Source: Toxotes chatareus (Eukaryota > Chordata > Actinopteri > Toxotidae). From it: a DNA stretch of 64,000 bases. Below are positions 37,377-46,761 of this stretch, in pieces; the first letter of the stretch is position 1, and the number at the start of each line of letters is the position of its first letter. Made by a program: the position numbers and the translations under genes. The notes beneath the pieces were generated by a model. It worked only from the letters and a program-made list of their open reading frames with translations. It was not told where the DNA came from and did no database searches. Where the stretch lies: NCBI GenBank assembly GCA_016801885.1, contig CM028901.1, positions 14,333,095 to 14,397,094 of the forward strand. Direction: 5' to 3'.

Positions 37377-38317
37377 GACAAACTGCTGCAAAACATCTTT
37401 TGGACAGATTTAGTAACCTATTTAGGCAAGCTTACACATGTAGCATAATGCATTTTATGGAGAGGGTACAGATACTAGTGGCAGAATAAGTACAGTTAGG
37501 ATGTTTTAAAATATGTACAATAGTTCGGATTGAGCTGCAGGATCCCTTCTCTATAGAAAGAGAAGACCCATGTGGAGATTTTTGTCCCAATCCTTCTTTG
37601 AGTACTTTGTGCATGCAGTTTATAGAGAATCAGATCACAAAATGAAGACCTGAACTGTTTTTTTTAGCATAACAGGAGGCCATCTCTCAGCCGTGTTCTC
37701 ATTAAACAAACATTTTGTCTTCAGAGTCTTAAAATTAATTTTTAACATGTAAAACAAATTGAGGATATGAGGACAGTCCATCTCAACAGTGTCTATTAGG
37801 GCTATATTTCAAAACTCTAAGTACAATGACAAATATTGCTGCCTAAGTCTAAATGGACAACGTTTTAGAACTATTTAAAAACAAACCATCATCAAGAATG
37901 AATTGTACTGATTCCATTAACATTGATTCTTTAACCTTCACTTAATTTAAGATTGTTTTTTGTTGTCTATATTACATAATTGAGAGTTTTAAAGGTCTTT
38001 TTATTTGGCTATATTAACAGAATTTTGAAATGTAGCCTAAATGGGAATCTGCAACTGACCCTCGACAGATTCTTTGTATTTAAAAACAATTAAAATGGAT
38101 TCCTTGAACAAGTGGGTGATGAGCCACTATTTCCACTAGAAATGATTACTCCCAAACAGTTAAAAAATTAATGATCAACAATGCAAAAAAAGCCAGAGGG
38201 GGGTAAAAAGGGGTCAGAGAAGAAAAATACAGCAACATAAACAAAAATTCAAATGAAAAAGAACAAAAAAGGTCAAAGACGTCAACTTCTCCTCTCTAAC
38301 CCATCTAAAAGCCGCTT

Positions 38318-38370
38318 TGGTTGGGTGGATGGATGGGTGGGGTTGGTTGGTTAGGTGGTTGGTTGGTGTG
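38318..38370 (-). repeat. ACCAACC-type repeat in the khdrbs1 3' UTR
   Basis: The plus strand reads ggttgggtgg...ggttggttgg...ggttggttgg. On the mRNA strand this is a C-rich array of CCAACC/CCAT units, probably simple-repeat expansion. Confidence 0.85.
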
Positions 38371-38588
38371 ACAAAGTAGGGGTGTGGGGGAGGGGAGTTC
38401 GCGGTCAAATCTCAAAAACCAGTTCCGATTTTCAGTTCCCAATTTGTTCTCTCGTATAAAGTCCGGTGTAGGAAAAGACCAAACCAAAGACAAAACGGAC
38501 AATTACTTTTGTCGGGCTGCTTAAAGCAAGAGCTGCCATGGTAGACAGGTGGTAGTCAGGGCGACACTTTAAGGGAGGCGAGTCCGCT

Positions 38589-38695
38589 TCAGTACTGTCG
38601 GTATGGGTGGTCCCGGTAACCCGCCTTGGCACCTCTGGAGGAGGGTGGGGCCTTCCCCGGACCTAACTGCTGGGTCCCGTTCCAGTCGTCCTGGC
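38589..38695 (-). CDS. khdrbs1: khdrbs1 exon 9, C-terminal NLS tail and stop
   Basis: The last coding exon begins with the split Gly codon and reads GQDDWNGTQQLGPGKAPPSS, ending GYRDHPYRQY and TGA at 38591-38589. QDDWNGT and the basic/tyrosine tail correspond to the mammalian C-terminus ending YREHPYGRY, which holds the nuclear localisation signal. The acceptor is cctctccag|GCC. Two substitutions in the final residues (RQY instead of GRY) are noted; the key basic and aromatic positions are kept. Confidence 0.94.
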
Positions 38696-39420
38696 CTGGA
38701 GAGGACACAGAAAAAATAAAAATAAAAACACACATGAATCGATGTGGATCCAAACCACCTCAATATTTAGTACAAAAATAAAACTATTTGGCTAGCAAAC
38801 TTTACAGCTAACCTGTCTTTTTTTGTAAACAAATTCACGTTTACTTTCGGTATTTCCCACAAAAACAAAACATTCCTCACAAACATTGTGGAAAAACATA
38901 AATCAGTTAAGGCCAAAACACACCACGGCTGAATGGCAGCCCCTTTTTACTTTCTACATACGACCCAGACACCAGCAGCAGCTAGATGTACGCTGCCCTG
39001 CAACACTTCCATTCTTCCTATAGAAAGGGCTGTTTTGTACTTCCTGGTTCCCGTAGTCACTGGTCTTCCCTTCACCTCATGCTATCTCTGTTGCTGTCTA
39101 TGTGTCCCAGTGTACAATGGAGAAGAGACTCCTTGTTGACGTTGAGGAATAGAAAGAGCTACATGACCAACAAATCACGTTTCTAACAAAGACAATGGCA
39201 CAAAGCTGAGAAGCTTCAGCTTTAGCAGAACTTTGCTTTGCAAGGGGACTGAAACCTTACTAGTGGTCGAAAGCTCCACAGGGCACGTTTGGAGTTGACG
39301 CTAAAATCTGGTAGCCCTTCTGGCAAGTGACCCAAAAAGGAAACTTTCTCCAATATATAAACAGTATTTACAGCATACATTGGGTCATCTGTGTGGACAG
39401 TGAGTAAAGTTTTTCCTTAC
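38696..39420 (-). other. khdrbs1 intron 8
   Basis: The intron is 725 bases, beginning GTAAGG and ending cctctccag. No additional exon was recognised. Confidence 0.85.
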
Positions 39421-39479
39421 CATATGAATCGTATGAGTCTGTGGTCTCTCCATGTCCATAGTCATAGTATTCTGGCTCT
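39421..39479 (-). CDS. khdrbs1: khdrbs1 exon 8, YYDYGHG segment
   Basis: The exon is 59 bases. With the split codon it encodes AEPEYYDYGHGETTDSYDSY plus one base. The YYDYGHG motif is a hallmark of the KHDRBS C-terminus. The acceptor is ttgaccatcag|AGA and the donor is ATG|GTAAGG. Phase is correct on both sides. Confidence 0.92.
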
Positions 39480-39809
39480 CTGATGGTCAAAGACAAGGGG
39501 AGAAGAAGAAAAATCACTTTTAATCTTTGGAAAACGTAGCTGCTGACTGTAAGGTCTTGGGGGATAACTGGCTTCCACGAATAAGATCAAAGCTTGGCTC
39601 TTTAGCATGGAACATCTGAGTCCCGGTTGGTTCTCCTAAACAACACTGCCATGAAACATGAAGTGCCATCAACGCTGTATTTCTGCAGAGTGGCTTAAAA
39701 GTATTTCTGTTGCTCTCAAATCCCATCTCGAGTGAAACTAGCAACTAGGCAATGTGTGTGCTCTTTGTGAGAAGCAGGTGAAAACCAAAGAGACGTCTGA
39801 TTCACTCAC
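39480..39809 (-). other. khdrbs1 intron 7
   Basis: The intron is 330 bases, beginning GTGAGT and ending tgaccatcag. No other feature was recognised. Confidence 0.82.
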
Positions 39810-39877
39810 GCCTGCGGCTGACTGTAATAGCTGTCGTATGACTCGTAGGCCGTGTCTGTGTAGCTCTCATCGTAGCC
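39810..39877 (-). CDS. khdrbs1: khdrbs1 exon 7, tyrosine-rich segment
   Basis: The exon is 68 bases and encodes GYDESYTDTAYESYDSYYSQ followed by PQ and two bases of the next codon. It belongs to the tyrosine-rich C-terminal region of Sam68, which is phosphorylated by Src-family and BRK kinases in mammals. The acceptor is ccctcttcag|GGC. The donor is read as GC|GTGAGT, because this phase joins exon 8 in frame. Confidence 0.9.
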
Positions 39878-40355
39878 CTGAAGAGGGAAGGAAACAGAGA
39901 AACAGAGTGAAATTTAAGGACAGGCTTGTTCATGAATCATGAATGTCAAGATGTCCCCAAAGTACTACACTTGTACTAAAGCAGACACGCTCCCCTTATG
40001 TTTCGAGCATCTGAAATCATTTATTCTTGTGATGATGGACAAGCAGCTAACAGGGCGCCCAAAACAATCTCATTCAGAGGAGACGCATGATGGGAAGGTC
40101 AGAATAAGCTACATCAAACCTCAGAGCATCACATACTGACAGGAAAACCTGTCTGTTGGCTGTTCCAGTACATATTCCCTATGGATCCAATCACTTCTGT
40201 TGTCTGCCTTTTCAAAATTAAAGCAGAAAAAGCTCTTTTGCTTGTCTGCACAATAGTAATGATAATAACAATCTATAATATAATTGTGCTGCAGACATCC
40301 ACATACAAACTAAATGGATAAATGAAACCTACCCTCCACCAGCAGCTGTACTTAC
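39878..40355 (-). other. khdrbs1 intron 6
   Basis: The intron is 478 bases, AT-rich, with no recognised feature beyond its splice sites. Confidence 0.85.
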
Positions 40356-40596
40356 ATATTCATCGTAGCTCTCAGGGGCTGCAGCGGGGGTGTGCTGGTG
40401 GGGGGGTGGAGGCGCCATTCTCTGGGGTGGTCCGGCAGCTGGGGGCCTGGCACGGGGTGCCGCAGCTCCCCTGGTGGGTGCTGCAGGGGGCCCTCCTCGT
40501 CCTCCTGGGCCACCCCTCACGCCACCACCTCTGGCTGGGCCGCCTCGAGTCACACCTCCTCTGGCAGCAGCGCCGCGAGGAGGCATTCCCCTACCC
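40356..40596 (-). CDS. khdrbs1: khdrbs1 exon 6, RGG/proline-rich region
   Basis: The exon is 241 bases and, with the split Arg codon, gives 81 residues: RGRGMPPRG, then repeated RGG units (ARGGVTRGGPARGG, VRGGPGGRGG), then alanine/proline-rich sequence with MAPPPPHQHTP, and ending ESYDEY. In Sam68 this region is a substrate for arginine methyltransferase PRMT1 and holds SH3/WW ligands. It is more alanine- and glycine-rich than I recall for the mammalian protein. The acceptor is ccctccag|GGG and the donor is TAT|GTAAGT. High GC and low complexity make open frames on the opposite strand, which are not genes. Confidence 0.94.
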
Positions 40597-41512
40597 CTGG
40601 AGGGAAAAATGTCAAGTTATTACTGTACTCTTCTACCTAAAGCACACTGTGCAAAAAAAACAAAAAAAAAAAAAAACATACATACGTGTGTTTGTGTGTG
40701 TGGTTCAGATTCTGGACAAAAGTCAGTTGAGAAGATGGACACCACTCTCATATCTGTACGCTAAGTATGAAGCTACAGACAGCGGCCACTTGGCTTAGCA
40801 TAAAGGTGAAACAGACTAGGTGTAGCTACAGCAGTCAGTTAGCATAGCTCAGCATAAACACTGGAAACAGCGAGCCTAGCACCTTTAAAGCTCACTAATT
40901 AATATGTTAATATGTATACAAATTGTCTGTTTAAATAATGTGTTTGTTTGTGAGCTTTAAAGGTGCTGGTAAAGCCATGCTAACTATTTCCCCTTGTTTC
41001 CAGTCTCTATGCTAAGCTATGCAAACTAGCATCTAGCTCCAGTGACATACAGTATGTACCGTGTAGACGTGACAGTGTGGAAAAAATAAACTTAAAATAC
41101 TATATTCCTTTTCACATTTTCAACAAGTATAAGCATGAACCAACAATTTGAGTTTTTTTTTTGCGTGAGCACCTACTGGTTTAGATCCTTTTATATTCCT
41201 TTCACTCACAGTCAGTTGTTTTGGATCAGGTTTATAGGCAACGTACAATGTGTACTGTATTCTCTTCAGTATCATCTGTCAAATAAAAAAAATGCTTACC
41301 CATTTCCCAAAACTGTCCCTACACATGAATACACAAAATCTACACAGTTAAAGAAAAAGGAGTAAATATGATGCTATGTCCGGCCTTGCTCAGCACTTTC
41401 ATTGATACACAGATGTAACAGTAAGTGAACAGCAGCGTCTTTGTATTACCTCAGTGACCCAGCAGCTGTTATCTGAGAAATCCTGTGTACGTATGCACGT
41501 GCATCTCCTCAC
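40597..41512 (-). other. khdrbs1 intron 5, containing a stem-loop MITE
   Basis: The intron is 916 bases. An inverted-repeat element described separately occupies about 40715-41045. An A-run with CA/GT repeats lies at 40650-40705. Confidence 0.85.
40715..41045. mobile_element. stem-loop MITE in khdrbs1 intron 5
   Basis: An exact 18-base inverted repeat, agcacctttaaagctcac (40878-40895) and its complement (40950-40967), flanks a 54-base AT-rich loop. Outer arms containing ctggaaacag (40861) and ttgtttccag (40995-41004) extend the pairing. Flanking phrases (ggacaccactctcatatctg, gctaagctatgcaaactagc) are those of the common percomorph MITE also seen at 35380 and 60150. The intron would carry a long RNA hairpin. 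Confidence 0.65.
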
Positions 41513-41646
41513 CTGTGTGCTCCAGCAGGGGGGACTCCGCGGCCCCTGACCGGCATGCCCCCTCGGCCCCGGGCTCCGTGCTCCTGGCCTCCGTTCAGGT
41601 AGCTCATCTCCATGAACTGCTCTTGGCAGATATCATCCATCATATC
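41513..41646 (-). CDS. khdrbs1: khdrbs1 exon 5, QUA2 tail and start of RG-rich region
   Basis: The exon is 134 bases (44 codons plus two bases). It begins DMMDDICQEQFMEMSYLNGG, the part of QUA2 that separates Sam68 from SLM-1/SLM-2, which have a different sequence at this point. It continues with RGRGG and PVRGRGVPP, the arginine-methylation and proline-rich segment that binds SH3 domains in mammals. The acceptor is gtgtgtgcag|GAT, with an upstream tract of TG and pyrimidines; the donor is CAG|GTGAGG. Confidence 0.95.
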
Positions 41647-44600
41647 CTGCACACACGCATACACACAGACACACACACAGAGAAAAAAGAAAATACAAAG
41701 TGGAGAGAGAGGGTGAGAAAAGAGAACACATGACATGGGAAAAGTGAAGCCACGCAGATGAAAAAGAGAGAAAGAGGAAACAGAGGCAGTGTGGAAGAAG
41801 ATGTGATGAATAAAAGAGTGAAACACAATTACAGAGCTGCTGAAAACTCTGCATCCCCCTAATGGCTAACAGAGCGAGTGGAAGAAAAAGCCTCAGTGCC
41901 AGTGACTCAGAGTGTGAGGAGAGAGGGGGGTCGTGGATGTGGGAGGTTGGAAAGCATCCATCCACACTCCGTGCCTTCCTGTGCCTCTCCATCATGCATA
42001 AAATGTAAATCACTTCTCCCTGCACTTCTTGACAAGTCTGCTACGACCGCATCATCAGGTTACCTTATTCTGTCCGCAAAAACAATAAGTTGGGCTGGAT
42101 TAGTGCGGCTGCCTGTCTGAGCAGTACAAATCCTGCAACACAATCCGCCGCCTTTCTTCAGGGAGCAATCACAAGAGCTGCACTGTGACCCAATCAATTC
42201 TTTTTCATAAATCAGCCCCTGGACTGGAATAGTGACAGAGCTCTAATGGTGGTGGAAAAAAAAGAAGGAATAAAAAGGCAGATACTAGAATATGCGCTGC
42301 ATGCTGCAGCTTTCAATTTATCTGCAGCAAAAGCAGGAAAACACAAGCCATTTGACTGATTAGAAATTCATCTCAGGCCAGGAGCACTGGGACTGCCGCT
42401 GCATTTAACAAGGCAGTGAGGTGACAAGTCTTTACCCATCAAGGTATTTCGATTAATGAGGTTCTTTTTAGACATTACATTCTATGGTTAATATTTTTAA
42501 AAAGTGTCAGCGCTGAGAAATAACAAGCCACGCAAATCAGTCACACGCCGCTTTACCCTTTACATCCAGAGACTTACAGGTACACAGATATAAAAAGGAT
42601 GAGGAAGATTGCGTTGAAGCAATCGATTTGCGTGGAATGTGTCAACGCGTCACACCGTTTATGTTCATCCAATTATGGCGGCTCCAACACTCCACAGCAT
42701 GTGAGACATTTAGGGAACATCTGTAAATTGAGGATACAGAAAATAACCTGGGCTACGCTCTCCCCCTCTGAACTGCATGAGTCTCTGTGCGCGCAGTAAA
42801 TGCTCATCCTGTGGGAAACACTGTACAGTGAGTACTGTCTTGATTGTTGGTTGGCAGCCAGCACCTCTGGGCCGTTGTGTCCTTATCTGTTGTGTTACCC
42901 TAAAATCTTGTTTGCACTTTCTATGTCGTGGACATTTGTTTTACTGATAGATGCCTTTAATTCTAGGCACTTTGTTTTTTTTTTTGGGAGGTATTTTTAT
43001 TAGAAAATGCTTCAACAAAAAGGTTGCAAGATTAATGGTAGACATTAGAGTTATTATTCATGGGCAAGTAAACCAAAGGATTAATGGACTAACCAGAAAA
43101 TACAGATTAATCTAAAAGAATTGGATTAATTAATGGATAAAACAATAATTGTCACCGTCTTAGTTGGAATGCCTGAGAAGTACAGGTAACACGGGAAACT
43201 CCAACAAATCACATCCACCTATTTTCAGAGAGGCTGAGTCATTTATTAAAATCTGTCCCGCTTCCAAATGAAGGACATCAAGTTTGACAAACTATAGCCT
43301 TAACTTGTAGCGGCAGGTGTTATTTGCTTTCTACATCACGTGGTAAAACCAGCACCGCAACTGGTTCATCAGCCAATTCATCGAACCTCTGATCCAAATT
43401 ATTCTTTCGTCTGAAGAACCCTCCACACTAATTTAAAAAATGTAAGGCTTCTCACAAACTCCCGGGCCTATTGGCCTGCTTTGGCAAGAGCCATTGTTAG
43501 AGAACTATGGGCTTCAGCTGAGCTTGACAGCAGACCGGGTTGGCCCACGCTCAAGAATCTCTCAGCATAAAACCAATAAAGTGAGTGCAGGTCGCGCTGG
43601 GTGAATATGCCCACATATCTGTCTAGGAGCTATACATTTCCGGGCTGATTCTCCTCACTCCCTGAAGAATGAGACAGCGGTAAAGACACAGTGATGGACA
43701 GACATTCAGGCGAGCCACACGGAGGGGTAACTCTGCTGACACAGTGAAAGTGACCGATTTCCTCTCCTTAAGATCACTGCTTTACGTGCCTGTGCTATTG
43801 GGTCTGTTTGCTCCAGGTAAACACCCAGTCCATCTCCTCCAGCAGTGCTACTGGGTCGCCGCCCAGAGCTTTATCTAACGTGCCCACAGCAACTGCTCGG
43901 CCTTCTAAAAGGCACGTCCTCGGTCCAATACCCAAAAACACTTTGAGCTGTGTCCCTCCAACTTTTTCTGGCTGGGTTCTCTGTCTGAGATCCCCTGCGT
44001 TCTCATAATCTCAGCAATTAGACTTGTTGATGTCGCGTGATTTTGAGTATGACATGGTGTTATGTTCTGTCGGTAAACTGAAACTGTAACAAGAGAACTG
44101 TGTTATTTGAGACTTTGACACGCCTGGAAAAACTGTGACTTTACAGACTAAACATGTGTATGACTTTAGTTTTAGGGCTAAATTTAGTGCTGAAACTGTT
44201 CATTAACTGATTGGTCAAACCAGCAGAAAATTAAGAGGCAATGACTTTGATATTCACCTTTTCAAGCAAAGATATCAAACATTCCTCAATTTTAAGTTTT
44301 CTTCTATCTTAATCATTTTGGAGGTTTTAAGTTGCTGATTCAACAAATCAGGATATTTGAAAATGTCAACATTTGCTTTAGTTAATTGCAACATTATAGC
44401 ATTTTTCATAATTCTGACTTGACATTTTATAAAGCTGAATAAATCTAGATAAATCTAATGCCGTTTTAACCATTTGTGTCAGGTTTCATTTACAAATTTT
44501 GCTGCTACATTTTAATAAGCGTAAAGACTGCTCGCTTTTCTCCAAGTCATATCTTTAGAATAGAAACAACTTTGCTTTTTCTGATTGTGAAATCTATAGG

Positions 44601-44804
44601 CATCACTTTCGGCTCTTGTCTTGAATGTTGGTCAATACTGTTGACATTTTATCACCTAAATTATAAATTAAATCAATAATCAAATGTTAATTGACAGCAA
44701 GAAAAGATTATCGCTGCTCTAGCACAGTACATGCAGGCCAGCAAATAATTTTTGTAATAGACGACGAAGAGACACAAACAAGCCCAAAGCAAAGTCATAC
44801 TCAC
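41647..44804 (-). other. khdrbs1 intron 4 (longest)
   Basis: The intron is about 3.2 kb. The stretch at 42120-42430 has a mixed, non-repetitive composition with TAAT/ATTA cores and could be conserved regulatory DNA, but nothing proves it. Pyrimidine- and TG-rich sequence (41650-41700 on the gene strand) precedes the exon 5 acceptor. No other exon was found. Confidence 0.8.
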
Positions 44805-44952
44805 AGGAAACAGGAACTTCTTGACCTCCTCCATGGCGTGTGCCATGCGCAGGTAGGCCTCGGGCACGGGGGCAAACACCTCGATGAATACATGCAGCTC
44901 CATGGACAAGTGCGCGTACTTGGGCTCGCCCGCCTTTCCTCAGCCCCTCCTC
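44805..44952 (-). CDS. khdrbs1: khdrbs1 exon 4, KH end/QUA2, with a 1-base insertion
   Basis: The acceptor is cttcttcag|GAG and the donor is CCT|GTGAGT. The exon measures 148 bases, where 147 (49 codons) are needed to keep phase with the exons on both sides. The first eight codons read EEGLRKGG. Then one extra base in a G/C run near 44928-44933 (plus strand ctcgcccgcc) shifts the frame. In the other frame the conserved residues continue: EPKYAHLSMELHVFIEVF, then PEAYLRMAHAMEEVKKFLFP, the last KH helix and QUA2. Read literally, the exon ends in T and joins GA of exon 5 to make TGA, stopping translation after about 160 residues. The third codon is GGG (Gly) where the family has Glu. Splice sites and the rest of the exon look fully conserved, which favours a sequencing or assembly error over a long-dead gene. 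Confidence 0.93.
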
Positions 44953-45351
44953 CTGAAGAAAGGGCACAAGAGTACCGGTGAGTCAAAGAGGAGCACACAG
45001 CTAACTCTGAAATGAAACGAGTTATGCAAGAAGTAATCGTGTTTTATTCGCACAGAGGGCACCAGGTATATGCGTGGTATTCCCTTTCTTTCTATAACTT
45101 AATAATCACATCAGACTGGTAGATAACAGGTTTAGTGGGTTATCTTGAAGATTCCTGGAACAGATGCGTGGTGCATGCATGCCCTTGGCTTCACATTTAA
45201 GTTCGACCGAGCTGTCCTGCGAGTTTGACACCATCTGGGCTCACTGCCTGCCATTCCTCTCAAGTGCAGGCCAGATGTGTTATGGCTTTAAGTGCCCTTC
45301 TCACAGGTGTATAACACCAGATGTGTGTATGTGTGTGTGTGTGTGTAGTAC
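44953..45351 (-). other. khdrbs1 intron 3, starting with a CA repeat
   Basis: This short intron of 399 bases begins GTACTA and runs straight into about ten CA dinucleotides on the gene strand (45326-45347). Nothing else was recognised. Confidence 0.85.
45326..45347. repeat. (GT)n at the khdrbs1 exon 3 donor
   Basis: Read on the gene strand as (CA)n starting six bases into intron 3. Confidence 0.96.
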
Positions 45352-45468
45352 CTTGGATTTGTCTCTCATGGATCCTTTGCCCAGCACAGAGATCTTGGCT
45401 CCAGTCTCTTCCTGAAGACGTTTGATTGTATTGCCCTGAGGTCCCAAAATCTTCCCCACAAAATTGAA
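45352..45468 (-). CDS. khdrbs1: khdrbs1 exon 3, KH core with GXXG loop
   Basis: The exon is 117 bases, phase 0 at both ends, and encodes 39 residues. It begins FNFVGKILGPQGNTIKRL and ends VLGKGSMRDKSK. It contains the RNA-contacting GPQG loop (the KH GXXG motif) and the helix after it, identical at almost every position to human Sam68 as I know it; the final DKSK replaces DKAK. The acceptor is gttattag|TTC. The donor AAG|GTACTA is weak (no G at +5) and is followed immediately by a CA repeat on the gene strand. Confidence 0.96.
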
Positions 45469-46639
45469 CTAATAACAAAACAAAGCAGAGCAAAATTACC
45501 GTGACAATCAAAGCAGAGGCAAGTTAAATGCCAAGAGAGTGAAGGAGCAATCACTGGCAGGGGTCCTGTTGTGCATACTGCAGCCTTAAGTAGTAGATTT
45601 ACCAGAGAGGGTCGATAGGAGCCCTTGAGGGCTGTAATACCGGCAGTCACTATTTACTACAATCATCCGAGCACTGAGGTAGAACCAACTTGTGATCAAA
45701 AGCTGCAATCCTTACCACCTCGATCTCTGAACAACATATTTACTGATGTGTCCTACAATTAGCTGTCACTGCCAAACACATTGGGCAAAAACTTGCCCCC
45801 AAGGACACAATTCCTCCTGGATTTGTACAAGTAGCTTTTGTAATCTGAATACGCTCATTAGCTCTGTCATTCCTGACACAGCGGCCTGATGTACAAATTA
45901 AAACTAAGTCTGGGAGATCAGAAGGCTGTCTTACCCCCACAGACCAGACTCCTACATCATATTGATCTGATGCTCGGGAGGGGGCAACATCTATAGATCT
46001 TATTCTTGTTAGAACTGCTTGGAAAAAAAATATATTAAAGGAGTGTGGGGTATCAAGTTTTGTTAACATCAAAAAGTAAATGGATAAAAGTTATGCAACA
46101 CGGTTCAGAGAGCCACAATAATGTCCATGGGTGACTCAAGCTGGTGCAAACCGTGTAACAACATGTATATTACGTGTTGTGCATCTAGCAATGAGTGCGT
46201 TGCATTTTACAGATTATACCCTCACACACTTACAGATTGGATTGATCTGGATGAATAAATCTAACCCTGAACGATAGAGAAAAGTAAGACTTCACTCTGA
46301 ACGGAAATATTTGCTCAACACAAACAGAAGAGGAGATCCAATCTACTTAACAGTATGAATACCCCTGAAGTATAGAGCCATCAGAACCATAGTTATATTA
46401 ACATTTTGATCCTTTCAGTGATGTTTTAAAACAGGCCGGTATCAGCTGTAATTATACTCTGGAGCTTAAAGATCAAGGTTGAGAGGAGTAATTTGAGACT
46501 TCCAAGTAACCCCATGGTTTTGTATAATTGAAACCTGGCTGCAGGGTAAATTAAATCAAGAGGGGTTCACTCTGAAAAAGAGGACAGAAGAAGAAGAAGA
46601 GGAAGAAGAACAAAAAAATGAGGGGCAAAGAAAGCTCAC
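45469..46639 (-). other. khdrbs1 intron 2
   Basis: The intron is about 1.2 kb. A CTTCTTCTTC-rich tract on the gene strand (46586-46611) begins about 30 bases after the donor. Otherwise unremarkable. Confidence 0.85.
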
Positions 46640-46761
46640 CTTCGGGTACTGTTTGACAGGTATGAGCACTCGTTCCTTAAGTTTGATGTTCTTTGTTGTG
46701 AAAAGGTCCAGGTATGTTTCTGCCTCCTTTTTAGTGTCGCCTTTCTGGATTCTATCAATTT
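46640..46761 (-). CDS. khdrbs1: khdrbs1 exon 2, QUA1 end and KH start
   Basis: The exon is 122 bases and, with the split codon from exon 1, gives 41 residues starting EIDRIQKGDTKKEAETYLDL and including KNIKLKERVLIPVKQYPK. This is the end of QUA1 and the first strand of the KH domain, nearly identical to vertebrate Sam68. The acceptor is ccccttctag|A and the donor is AAG|GTGAGC, both good matches to consensus. A CU-rich stretch (CTTCTTCTTC on the gene strand, 46586-46611) begins about 30 bases downstream of the donor. No frame defect was seen. Confidence 0.95.

Larger units (their letters stand above)
37350..38588 (-). other. khdrbs1: khdrbs1 3' untranslated region (estimated)
   Basis: This is the sequence after the stop codon, AT-rich and without another exon. 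It includes a C-rich stretch on the gene strand at 38318-38370 made of ACCAACC-like units, and several A/U-rich runs. I place the end about 20 bases beyond the AATAAA at 37371-37376. An earlier AATAAA at about 38000-38006 could give a shorter form. The limits are inferred from signals, not from transcripts. Confidence 0.55.

Noticed and set aside
40322..40798. Plus-strand open frames opposite khdrbs1 exon 6
   Set aside because: They are the complement of the GC-rich RGG/proline coding sequence and have no independent support.
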